Counted from the stretch's first letter, positions 1-6,038 are shown. The stretch: DNA of 7,543 nt from CALFMR01 sp035550595 (GCA_035550595.1 DASZOV010000163.1:1-7543), one strand, 5' to 3'. Notes: a model not told the origin generated them from the letters alone. Numbers and translations are program-made.

Positions 1-1
1 C

Positions 2-874
2 GATCGCAAGCACGCCGTCTTCACGCAGGTGAACAACGTCGTCGGCACGCTCAACCTGCTGTTCGCGATCCGCGAGTTCGTGCCCGACTGCCACCTGGTC
101 AAGCTCGGCACGATGGGCGAGTACGGCACGCCGAACATCGACATCGAAGAGGGCTACCTCACGATCAACCACAACGGCCGCAGCGACGTGCTGCCGTTCC
201 CGAAGCAGCCGGGCTCGTTCTACCACCTGTCGAAGGTGCACGACAGCCACAACATCGCGTTCGCGTGCCGCATCTGGGGCATCCGCGCGACCGATCTGCA
301 CCAGGGCGTCGTCTACGGCACGCTCACCGATGAAGTGGCGAAGGACGAAGCGCTCATCAACCGGTTCGACTACGACGAGATCTTCGGCACGGTCCTCAAT
401 CGGTTCTGCGTGCAGGCGGCCGCCGGCCATCCGCTCACGGTGTACGGCAAGGGCGGCCAGACGCGCGGCTACCTCGACATCCGCGACACGGTGCGCTGTA
501 TCGAAATCGCGTGTCTCAACCCGGCCGACCGCGGCGAGTGTCGGGTCTTCAACCAGTTCACCGAGCAGTTCTCCGTTCTCGACCTCGCCCACCTCGTCCA
601 GACCGCCGGCAAGCGCCTCGGCATCACGGCCACCATCGATCACCTGCCGGATCCACGCGTCGAGCTCGAACAGCACTACTACAACGCCAAGCACTCGAAG
701 CTCGTCGACCTGGGCCTCGAGCCGCACCTCTTGTCGGACTCGCTGCTCGACTCGCTCCTGAACATCGCCGTGCGCTACCGCGACCGCATCGACACGTCGC
801 TGTTCCTGCCGCAGGTCGACTGGCGCAAGCCCCGCAACGTGCGACGGACGGGCGTGGTGACGACGACGGCTTAA
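2..874 (+). CDS. sqdB: UDP-sulfoquinovose synthase, 5'-truncated by window edge
   Basis: Extended short-chain dehydrogenase/reductase that converts UDP-glucose plus sulfite to UDP-sulfoquinovose, the sugar donor for sulfolipid (SQDG) or sulfonated glycans; cytoplasmic, NAD-dependent. The frame is open from base 2, giving about 290 visible residues of a family usually near 390. The N-terminal Rossmann GxxGxxG part lies upstream of the window, and the GTG at 29 is an internal valine, not a start. Family hallmarks are dense: GTMGEYGTPNIDIEEG, whose Thr (nt 110-112) is the catalytic threonine; SFYHLSKVHDSHNIAF with the YxxxK pair at nt 221-235; then RATDLHQGVVYG, YGKGGQTRGYLDIRDT, VFNQFTEQFSV, HYYNAKHSKL and the C-terminal SDSLLDSLL. 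These match the plant/cyanobacterial SQD1 pattern almost residue for residue (recalled, not searched). It ends in TAA with no obvious terminator, and the next gene starts 189 bp later from its own probable promoter. SqdB homologues do occur in non-photosynthetic bacteria. Confidence 0.95.
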   Translation, partial: DRKHAVFTQVNNVVGTLNLLFAIREFVPDCHLVKLGTMGEYGTPNIDIEEGYLTINHNGRSDVLPFPKQPGSFYHLSKVHDSHNIAFACRIWGIRATDLHQGVVYGTLTDEVAKDEALINRFDYDEIFGTVLNRFCVQAAAGHPLTVYGKGGQTRGYLDIRDTVRCIEIACLNPADRGECRVFNQFTEQFSVLDLAHLVQTAGKRLGITATIDHLPDPRVELEQHYYNAKHSKLVDLGLEPHLLSDSLLDSLLNIAVRYRDRIDTSLFLPQVDWRKPRNVRRTGVVTTTA

Positions 875-875
875 G

Positions 876-967
876 AAAGATGACACCGCAAGCCCCCGAG
901 CGCAGCGAGGGCGGCGCAGCGCGTAGCGCGGGGGTGGGGCCCCAGCGCACTGCAAAAAAGATGACAC
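876..967. repeat. 11-bp direct repeat bracketing a GC-rich palindromic unit
   Basis: AAAGATGACAC occurs exactly at 876-886 and 957-967, 81 bp apart. Between them is a GC-rich unit with CCCCCG (893-898) facing CGGGGG (929-934), a GCGCAGCGCGTAGCGCG segment (914-930) and the 10-bp palindrome TGGGGCCCCA (935-944). No convincing coding frame covers it. It looks like a dispersed intergenic repeat (REP/MITE-like). The flanking direct repeats could be a target-site duplication or two copies of one repeat end. The first copy starts two bases after the sqdB stop codon. Confidence 0.5.
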
Positions 968-991
968 GAGCGCGACGATAAAGAAGCCTCA

Positions 992-1015
992 CGCGAAGGC
1001 GCGAAGATCGCGAAG
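992..1015. repeat. three short CGCGAAG repeats
   Basis: CGCGAAG occurs at 992-998, 1000-1006 and 1009-1015, with 1-2 bp between copies. It is non-coding and lies just downstream of the direct-repeat unit and upstream of the 1026-1052 palindrome. Short GCGAAG-type runs of this kind are common low-complexity intergenic DNA in high-GC genomes. No function is claimed. Confidence 0.4.
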
Positions 1016-1025
1016 GGCCAGACTG

Positions 1026-1052
1026 ACGTGCGGCGCGCCGCGCGCCGCACGT
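1026..1052. repeat. perfect 13-bp inverted repeat upstream of the GT39 gene
   Basis: The arms 1026-1038 (ACGTGCGGCGCGC) and 1040-1052 (GCGCGCCGCACGT) are exact reverse complements around a single C at 1039. The right arm abuts a TACAAT hexamer at 1052-1057, so the palindrome covers the -35 region of the probable GT39 promoter. It could be an operator for a dimeric regulator, a remnant hairpin of a repeat element, or part of a terminator for sqdB. No T-run follows, which argues against an intrinsic terminator. Confidence 0.6.
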
Positions 1053-1057
1053 ACAAT
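1052..1057 (+). promoter_or_regulatory. -10 box (TACAAT) for a leaderless GT39 transcript
   Basis: TACAAT matches the sigma-70 -10 consensus at five of six bases and ends six bases before the GTG at 1064. Transcription would therefore begin at or within a base or two of that start codon, giving a leaderless mRNA. No good -35 hexamer is visible; the expected position lies in the palindrome at 1026-1052. The box also argues against the in-frame upstream GTG at 1028, which would precede the transcription start. Confidence 0.45.
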
Positions 1058-1063
1058 CCTGCC

Positions 1064-2512
1064 GTGTCGCGTGCTGTCGCCTCTCGCCCGCCGTCGCGGG
1101 TCACGCAAGCCGTCGTGCTGGCGCTCGTCCTCGTGGCCGCAACCGGCCTGCGGCTGCACCATCTCGGCACCGAGAGTCTCTGGCTCGATGAAGCGTTCTC
1201 GGTGCAGATCGCCCAGACCGACGCGCACCGCATCGTCGTCGCCACGACCGACGACGTCCATCCGCCGCTCTATTACTTGTTACTCGAGGCGTGGTTGCCC
1301 ATCGCCGGCACGTCGGACGCGGATGCGCGGCTGCTCTCAGTCCTCTTCAGCCTGGGCATCGTCGTCGCCGGCTGGGCCATGGCCCGCCACCTGGCGGGAC
1401 CGCGCGTTGCGCTCTTCGCCGCGGCCACGCTCGCCATCCTGCCGATCCAGATCGAGTTCGCGCAGGAAGCGCGCATGTACGCGCTCTTCACGCTGCTGGC
1501 CACGCTGGCGATGCACAGCTTCACCGCGTTGCTCGAGCGCTGGCGACCATGGCCCTTCGTGGTCTTCACGCTCGCGACGACGGCGCTACTCTACACGCAC
1601 ATCTACGCGGTGTTCATCCTGGCAGCCGAAGCCGGCGTCCTCGCGTGGCTCTGGTGGCGGGATCGCCCGGCCGCGTCGCGCGCGCTGCGGCCGTGGGTGC
1701 TCGGCGTCGGACTCGCCTTCATCGGGTTCGCCTGGTGGATCCCCGTCGTCGTCGCGCAGATGCAGCGCACGCACGACGATTTCTGGATCGCGCGGCCGCT
1801 CTGGATCGCGGTGCTGGAACCGCTCTATTCCTACGCGCACGCGGTGCCGCTGGCCGTGGCGCTCACGGTTCTCGCGGTTGTCGGCTTCGCCGCGATCGGA
1901 CGCCGGACGGCGCCCGCCGTTCCGCTCGCGAGGCCGGTGCTTCTCGCCTGGTTCGTCGCGCCCATCGTGCTGCCGTTCCTCTGGTCCGAGATCGCGACGC
2001 CCATCTTCCTGCCGAAGTACACGATCGCGGCGTCCGTGCCTTTCGCGATTACGGTCGCCGTTGGCCTCGACGCCATTCCCGGCCGTTGGTGGTGGCGCGC
2101 CGCGGCAGCCGTCGTCGTCGTGGCGCTCGCGGCAGCATCGCTCGCCCACTACTACGGCGTGCGGCGGAAAGACGACTGGCGGTCGGCCGCGGCCGCGCTT
2201 CAGGCCGCCGCGCAGCCGGGCGACGTCGTCCTCTTCTATCCCGGATACAACGAGATCGCCTTCGACCGGTATCTCACGCGCCATGACCTCCGCGAACGAC
2301 CGCTGCCGCTCTACACGACGACCGCCGATGCCGTGACCGTCGCCCGTCTGATCAAGGGCAGTCTCGGGACGGCGCCGCGGGTGTGGTTCGTCATTCTCAG
2401 GGGCGAGGGATTGAAGGCCCAAATGCTGGCCGAACTCCGGCGCTGGCGGCACGACGCGTCGAGCCACCAGTGGACGCACGTCGAGGTGCACTTGTTCACG
2501 AATGCGCCGTAG
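1064..2512 (+). CDS. GT39-family (ArnT/PMT-like) membrane glycosyltransferase
   Basis: Polytopic inner-membrane protein of 482 residues, predicted to move a sugar from a polyprenyl-phosphate donor to an acceptor on the periplasmic side. Family marks: an N-terminal membrane helix (about residues 14-28); then LWLDEAF with the acidic pair D42-E43, the expected catalytic position in the first periplasmic loop; DVHPPLYYLL (H66-Y71); and FAQEARMYAL (Q134-Y139). About ten hydrophobic helices run to around residue 365. A soluble tail follows, with the RRKDDWRSAAAAL and PGDVVLFYPGYNE segments often seen in bacterial GT39-like proteins. I chose GTG 1064 over the in-frame GTG at 1028 because a TACAAT box ends six bases before it and the 1028-1063 codons lie in a palindrome. 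Donor and acceptor cannot be read from sequence. The upstream UDP-sulfoquinovose synthase makes a sulfonated sugar pathway conceivable, but GT39 enzymes use lipid-linked rather than UDP-linked sugars. Confidence 0.85.
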   Translation: MSRAVASRPPSRVTQAVVLALVLVAATGLRLHHLGTESLWLDEAFSVQIAQTDAHRIVVATTDDVHPPLYYLLLEAWLPIAGTSDADARLLSVLFSLGIVVAGWAMARHLAGPRVALFAAATLAILPIQIEFAQEARMYALFTLLATLAMHSFTALLERWRPWPFVVFTLATTALLYTHIYAVFILAAEAGVLAWLWWRDRPAASRALRPWVLGVGLAFIGFAWWIPVVVAQMQRTHDDFWIARPLWIAVLEPLYSYAHAVPLAVALTVLAVVGFAAIGRRTAPAVPLARPVLLAWFVAPIVLPFLWSEIATPIFLPKYTIAASVPFAITVAVGLDAIPGRWWWRAAAAVVVVALAAASLAHYYGVRRKDDWRSAAAALQAAAQPGDVVLFYPGYNEIAFDRYLTRHDLRERPLPLYTTTADAVTVARLIKGSLGTAPRVWFVILRGEGLKAQMLAELRRWRHDASSHQWTHVEVHLFTNAP

Positions 2513-2532
2513 TGGAACGCGGCACTTTGCGC

Positions 2533-2538
2533 TATCCT
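2533..2538 (+). promoter_or_regulatory. possible -10 box (TATCCT) for the CysJ-like gene
   Basis: TATCCT lies 12 bases before ATG 2551, in the 38-bp gap after the GT39 stop. A transcript would start about five to six bases before the ATG, too short a leader for a Shine-Dalgarno site, and none is visible. No convincing -35 hexamer is present, so read-through from the GT39 gene is equally possible. Confidence 0.3.
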
Positions 2539-2550
2539 CCACGCGCACGC

Positions 2551-3678
2551 ATGGCAGGAGAGGCGAAGCAGCATTTCACGGGCAGGCACCTCGTCAACGT
2601 TCGGCTCACGCGACCTGGGTCGGCCAAGAGCACGCGCCATCACGAGATCTCGCTGGAGGACGCGCCAGTCACCTACCTGCCAGGTGACGCGCTCGGCGCC
2701 CAGCCGGCCAACGATCCCGTGCTCGTCGAGCGCGTCGTCGCGGCCCTCGACGCGACGGGCGACGAACGGGTCACGTGTCCGGACGGCACGCCGATGCCGC
2801 TCGCACAGGCGCTGACGGAGGTTTACAACCTCAACACGCCGAGTCGTCGGCTGCTCGAGCTGATGATCGAACGCGGCGCGTCCGACCTCGCGCCGCTGCT
2901 GACCGACGCGGAGGCGCTCAAGCATTACCTCAACGCGTGGAACGACGCGCACGACGTGCTCGACGTGCTCGCCGACCACCCGGACGTCCGCCTCGGCGCG
3001 ACGGAGTTCGTCGGCGTGCTGCGGCGGACGCTGCCGCGGCTCTACTCGGTGGCGTCGAGCCAGAAGGCGCATCCTGGTCAGGTCCACGTGCTCGTCGTCG
3101 CCGTCGAATATCCCATCCGTGGACGGGATCGGCTCGGGATCTGCTCGACGTGGTTCGCCGATCGGTGGCCGATCGGCGCGACCGCGCCGCTCTATCTGCA
3201 GAACCAGCAGAAGCACTTCGCGATGCCGGCACCAGACACGCCGATGATCATGATTGGCCCCGGCACTGGCCTCGCGCCGTTCCGCGCCTTCATCGAGGAA
3301 CGCCGCGTGACGGGTGCCGGCGGCCGCAACTGGCTGTTCTTCGGCGAGCAGCACCGCGCGACGGATTTCTTCTACGAATCCGAGCTGCAGGCCTACGCAA
3401 GTGACGGCTGGCTGCGGCTCGACCTCGCGTTCTCGCGCGATCAGCCGGAGAAGATCTACGTCCAGCACCTGCTGCACGAACACGCGCGCGACGTCTGGGC
3501 GTGGCTCGAAGAGGGCGCCGAGATCTTCGTCTGCGGCGACAAGGAACGCATGGCCGCCGACGTCGATCGCGAGCTGCACGCCATCGTCGAAACCGCCGGC
3601 GGCAAGACGCCGGATCAGGCCCGCGAATACATCGAGCACCTGCGCGCGACGAAGAGATACAAGCGGGACGTCTACTGA
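2551..3678 (+). CDS. CysJ-like FAD/NADPH oxidoreductase lacking the flavodoxin domain
   Basis: Diflavin-reductase-type FAD/NADP(H) module of 375 residues, cytoplasmic, related to the sulfite reductase flavoprotein (CysJ) and cytochrome P450 reductase. Seen in order: the FAD-domain start with TYLPGDALG; the helical connecting domain with YNLNTPSRRLLELM; the FAD-binding R163-L-Y-S166; G196-ICSTWF; the NADPH pyrophosphate loop GPGTGLAPFRAF (236-247); WLFFGEQHRATDFFYESEL; the C328-GDKERM motif; and the CysJ-like C-terminus RYKRDVY. Full CysJ is about 600 residues with an N-terminal FMN flavodoxin domain, absent here. The frame stays open back to 2383, but that stretch overlaps the GT39 gene and shows no flavodoxin motif, so ATG 2551 is the likely start. 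The FMN partner must be separate (a flavodoxin) or the enzyme reduces another acceptor. Annotations such as 'sulfite reductase subunit alpha' rest on homology only; no CysI (hemoprotein) lies in the window. It is 38 bp downstream of the GT39 gene on the same strand and convergent with the next gene. Confidence 0.88.
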   Translation: MAGEAKQHFTGRHLVNVRLTRPGSAKSTRHHEISLEDAPVTYLPGDALGAQPANDPVLVERVVAALDATGDERVTCPDGTPMPLAQALTEVYNLNTPSRRLLELMIERGASDLAPLLTDAEALKHYLNAWNDAHDVLDVLADHPDVRLGATEFVGVLRRTLPRLYSVASSQKAHPGQVHVLVVAVEYPIRGRDRLGICSTWFADRWPIGATAPLYLQNQQKHFAMPAPDTPMIMIGPGTGLAPFRAFIEERRVTGAGGRNWLFFGEQHRATDFFYESELQAYASDGWLRLDLAFSRDQPEKIYVQHLLHEHARDVWAWLEEGAEIFVCGDKERMAADVDRELHAIVETAGGKTPDQAREYIEHLRATKRYKRDVY

Positions 3679-3687
3679 GACATCTCG

Positions 3688-3803
3688 GTCAACTTCGAAC
3701 TTCGAAGTTCGAACTTCGAAATGGGTTCCAGGTGCGCCCTGACCTGAAGGCTGGGGAACCCGGAACCAAGTTCGAAGTTCGAACTTCCCAGTTCGAAGTT
3801 GAC
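3688..3803. repeat. long inverted repeat of TTCGAA heptads in a convergent gap
   Basis: The left arm 3688-3720 and right arm 3771-3803 pair at 31 of 33 positions; the mismatches are 3702/3789 and 3703/3788. Each arm is a 7-bp-periodic array: TTCGAA starts at 3694, 3701, 3708 and 3715, and at 3771, 3778 and 3792, with a degraded unit at 3785. The 50-nt middle contains a further possible stem, GGGTTCC (3723-3729) with GGAACCC (3755-3761). It fills nearly all of the gap between two convergent stop codons (3676-3678 and 3812-3814). In either transcript it would fold into a very long hairpin, so it may act as a bidirectional terminator or mRNA 3' stabiliser, though no T-run follows on either strand. 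Confidence 0.8.
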
Positions 3804-3811
3804 GAGCGCCT

Positions 3812-4855
3812 TCATCTCCCCAACACCCTCGCCCCGATCTCCAGCACGATCGCCACGAAGACGACGCTGGCCGGGACGGCGAACTGCCAGGGGCCGAAGC
3901 GGGCCATCCAGAGCCACATCGCGAGTCCGGTCGCCACGCCGACGACGATGCAGATGATCGCGGCGCGATGGAGGCCGGCGAGCATGTCGGCCCAGTCCTC
4001 GGCGGACGTGCCGCTGTCGCTCGATCCCTTGGTCCGATTGCGGCGCGGGTGCTGCATGCGGATCATCCACACGGCGCCGAGGCCGCAGACGATGATGAAG
4101 AGCGCGGCCGAGACGAAGGCCGGGATGAACTCGAGCTGACGATCACCGTTGAACTGCCAGCGCGGCTCGGGCAGCGTCTCGGGGATGGAGACTTCCGCCA
4201 GTACCGTGCCGGGCTCGTCGGGCGCGATCCCGTCGCGTACGGCTTGAATGCCATCGGGCGTGCGCGTGACCGTCCATCCGCGCTCGGCCATGCCGGACGG
4301 ATGGAACAGCAGCACGCCTTCGACGACGTGCAGCGTCACGCGGCTCGAACCGACCGCGTACGCCCGCGCGGCCGGGACGGCCGGCCACTGGAGGCGGCCA
4401 CGCTGATCGTTCACGGCAAGGGCCCCGGTCGCGCGATACACGAGCGTCACCGCGTGCGACGCGCCCGTCGAGGGATCGAAGCGCCACGCGGCATCGAGTG
4501 ACACGCCGTCGGCTTCCGAGAGCGACAACGTGCCGTCACCGGGTGTCACCGGCCGGCCGTCGGCCGTGGCCGATACGAACGTCAACCCGTCGACCTGAGC
4601 CTTCGACACGCGGCGCTCGAAGCGTGCCGCGCCAGCATCGAGTCGAATCGCGAGGTCCTCGCGCACGAGGACGTCGCGGTTGGCTTCCACAGTGAGATCG
4701 ACGTCGAATCGATCGACCGTCGCGCCCGTCGTGGGAGGAGTGGTTCGGCACGCGGCCACGCCGCTGAGCACCAGCGTGACGACGAGGGCACTGGCAAACT
4801 TCGAACGTCGACCACCTTCGCCAAGGCTCCGGTGGTCCGCCGGAGCCTTGCGCAT
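3812..4855 (-). CDS. DUF2207-like membrane-anchored lipoprotein, function unknown
   Basis: A 347-residue envelope protein. It begins with a signal-like segment: basic n-region, hydrophobic FASALVVTLVLSG and a lipobox V-A-A-C36, suggesting lipidation at Cys36. An extracytoplasmic beta-rich domain follows (about 45-240), whose opening, RFDVDLTVEANRDVLVRED then ARFERRV, resembles the start of DUF2207 (YciQ-type) domains. Then come three hydrophobic helices: about 243-265, 298-317 and 323-344, with a basic then Ser/Asp-rich cytoplasmic linker (about 266-297) and a very short C-terminus. A lipidated N-terminus together with C-terminal transmembrane helices is uncommon. ATG 4855 is the best start; in-frame ATG 4957 would add 34 residues without signal-peptide character, and GTG codons further down would destroy the signal peptide. 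No Shine-Dalgarno is visible, and the n-region (KAPADHRSLGEGGRRSKF) is encoded by a repeat element. It is 144 bp downstream of rsgA on the same strand. The DUF2207 assignment is by remembered pattern and is moderate. Confidence 0.7.
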   Translation of the reverse strand: MRKAPADHRSLGEGGRRSKFASALVVTLVLSGVAACRTTPPTTGATVDRFDVDLTVEANRDVLVREDLAIRLDAGAARFERRVSKAQVDGLTFVSATADGRPVTPGDGTLSLSEADGVSLDAAWRFDPSTGASHAVTLVYRATGALAVNDQRGRLQWPAVPAARAYAVGSSRVTLHVVEGVLLFHPSGMAERGWTVTRTPDGIQAVRDGIAPDEPGTVLAEVSIPETLPEPRWQFNGDRQLEFIPAFVSAALFIIVCGLGAVWMIRMQHPRRNRTKGSSDSGTSAEDWADMLAGLHRAAIICIVVGVATGLAMWLWMARFGPWQFAVPASVVFVAIVLEIGARVLGR

Positions 4856-4877
4856 AGGCGGAACTTTGAACTTTGAA
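4797..4877. repeat. hairpin repeat with heptad flanks overlapping a gene start
   Basis: The core is a perfect 11-bp inverted repeat, CAAGGCTCCGG (4822-4832) and CCGGAGCCTTG (4840-4850), with a 7-nt loop and imperfect pairing beyond. One side carries AACTTCGAACG (4797-4807). The other carries two tandem CTTTGAA heptads (4864-4870 and 4871-4877). The composition echoes the TTCGAA element at 3688-3803. On the minus strand the stem begins three bases after the ATG (4855-4853) of the DUF2207-like gene, so the element encodes that protein's first 20 or so residues. The translated phrase RSLGEGG is one I associate with dispersed intergenic repeats in related genomes (recollection, not a search). Confidence 0.6.
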
Positions 4878-4971
4878 AGGACGAGACGCCTTCGACGTAT
4901 CTTGCTTGAATCGCAGACGGTGAAGACGCTCGACAACGGGGCGGGCCGATCGCGCATGGCGACACCAGAAT

Positions 4972-4999
4972 ATCGCCCGTCTTCCCTTTCGCGGGCGAT
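4972..4999 (-). terminator. weak hairpin after rsgA
   Basis: ATCGCCCG (4972-4979) and CGGGCGAT (4992-4999) form an 8-bp stem with a 12-nt loop, one base beyond the rsgA stop (TAG at 5002-5000, minus strand). On the minus strand it is followed by ATTCTGG rather than a T-run, so intrinsic termination would be inefficient. It may instead protect the mRNA 3' end. Confidence 0.4.
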
Positions 5000-6025
5000 C
5001 TAGCCTCCGCCGCGGCGCCGGGCCTCCTCGATGCGGCGTCGCGCGATCTCTTCTTCCTCGGCTTGCAGACGGAGGAAGTGTTCGTGGCGAGCGGCGTCGA
5101 GTCGTCCAGCCTCGACGGCCGCCTTGACCGCGCAGCCGGGCTCGCGGTCGTGACGGCAATCGCGGAAACGGCAATCCGCGGCGAGCTCGTCGATGTCCGC
5201 GAAGACGTCGGCGACGCCGGCCGGCTCCCAGAGCTGGAGCTCGCGCATGCCCGGCGTGTCGATGATGACCCCGCCGCGCTCGCGCACGAGCATCTGGCGA
5301 TGCACGCTCGTGTGGCGGCCGCGTGCGTCCCACTCGCGGACCTCGCCGGTCGGCAGAGCCTCGGTGTCGAGCAGGCGGTTGACGATTGACGACTTCCCCG
5401 CGCCCGACGGCCCAATGAACGCGACGGTACGTCCGATGCCGAGCCACGTCTCGATCGCGTCGAGTCCGGCCTCCGTGCGCGAGCTCACGACGAGCACGTC
5501 CACGTCGCCGGCCGCGTCGCGCGCCTCGGCGACCGCGGTCGACAGGTCTTCGGCGACGTCCGCCTTGTTGAGGATGACGACGGGCACGGCGCCGCCGCGG
5601 CGGGCGACGACGAGATAGCGTTCGATGGCGCGGGCTTTGATGGGGCGGTCCAGACCGAACGTCACGAGAACCGTGTCGAGATTGGCGGCGACGATCTGTT
5701 CACCCGTCTCGCGTCCGGCGGCCTGCCGCGAGACCCACGTCCGCCGCGCCAGGACCGCGGCAATCTGCACGCGCGGCCCGGCCGGATTGGGACGGATGGC
5801 CACCCAGTCGCCGACGGCCGGAAGCGCGTGACGCGCGGCCGCCTCGTGCTTGAGCCGGCCAGTGGCCTCGGCCAGCCGCTCGCCGTCTGCCCCGATCACC
5901 CGGTAGACGTGGTTGTGCTCGAGCGAGACGCGCGCCGGCTCCAGGCCCCGCGCGGCGAGCGGCGCCATCTCGGCCTCGCGTTCGGCCGTCCATCCAAGAT
6001 GTTCCAGCGAGGGGGCTCCGGGCAT
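5000..6025 (-). CDS. rsgA: RsgA, circularly permuted ribosome small-subunit GTPase
   Basis: Cytoplasmic GTPase that binds the 30S subunit late in assembly and couples GTP hydrolysis to maturation and release of assembly factors. It has 341 residues from ATG 6025, close to the family norm. An N-terminal OB-fold part contains GDWVAI. The GTPase motifs come in the permuted order diagnostic of the family: G4 NKAD (N153-D156), then the P-loop G205-PSGAGKSS with K211, the switch-I region GRHTSVHR, then G3 DTPG (D256-G259). A zinc knuckle follows: C285-x4-C290-x-H292-x5-C298. A charged helical tail ending in RRRGGG closes the protein. In-frame ATG 6037 would add four residues (MAHS); I prefer 6025 because the best promoter (6039-6068) would start transcription around 6032, and homologues often begin just before an LGW-type motif, here LEHLGW. 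Divergent from the efflux adaptor gene. Confidence 0.96.
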   Translation of the reverse strand: MPGAPSLEHLGWTAEREAEMAPLAARGLEPARVSLEHNHVYRVIGADGERLAEATGRLKHEAAARHALPAVGDWVAIRPNPAGPRVQIAAVLARRTWVSRQAAGRETGEQIVAANLDTVLVTFGLDRPIKARAIERYLVVARRGGAVPVVILNKADVAEDLSTAVAEARDAAGDVDVLVVSSRTEAGLDAIETWLGIGRTVAFIGPSGAGKSSIVNRLLDTEALPTGEVREWDARGRHTSVHRQMLVRERGGVIIDTPGMRELQLWEPAGVADVFADIDELAADCRFRDCRHDREPGCAVKAAVEAGRLDAARHEHFLRLQAEEEEIARRRIEEARRRGGG

Positions 6026-6038
6026 AGAATGGGCCATC

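Noticed and set aside
954..959. A6 run as the T-tract of a minus-strand intrinsic terminator
   Set aside because: No minus-strand gene ends there and no stem lies immediately upstream of it on that strand.
1028..1063. GTG 1028 as the start of the GT39 protein
   Set aside because: These codons fall in the 27-nt palindrome and -10 region; transcription from TACAAT would begin after this GTG.
1586..2548. Minus-strand open frame (320 codons) opposite the GT39 gene
   Set aside because: Arg/Glu/Gly-rich translation typical of reverse-strand GC bias, with no domain; the plus strand has clear GT39 motifs.
2311..3639. Long open frame (442 codons) on the minus strand opposite the CysJ-like gene
   Set aside because: It lies opposite a gene with unmistakable FAD/NADPH motifs, is Arg/Asp-rich with no recognisable domain, and is the usual antisense open frame of high-GC coding DNA.
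3688..3803. CRISPR array reading of the TTCGAA repeats
   Set aside because: The unit is 7 bp and contiguous, with no unique spacers of CRISPR length and no cas genes nearby.
4536..5447. Minus-strand frame (303 codons) spanning the rsgA end and the lipoprotein start
   Set aside because: Out of frame with both supported genes and dominated by Arg-rich low-complexity sequence.
6025..6030. TAGAAT as a plus-strand -10 for the adaptor gene
   Set aside because: The hexamer is good, but the candidate -35 at 6002-6007 (TTCCAG) is poor, it lies inside the rsgA 5' end, and it would give a leader of over 210 bases. Too weak to annotate.
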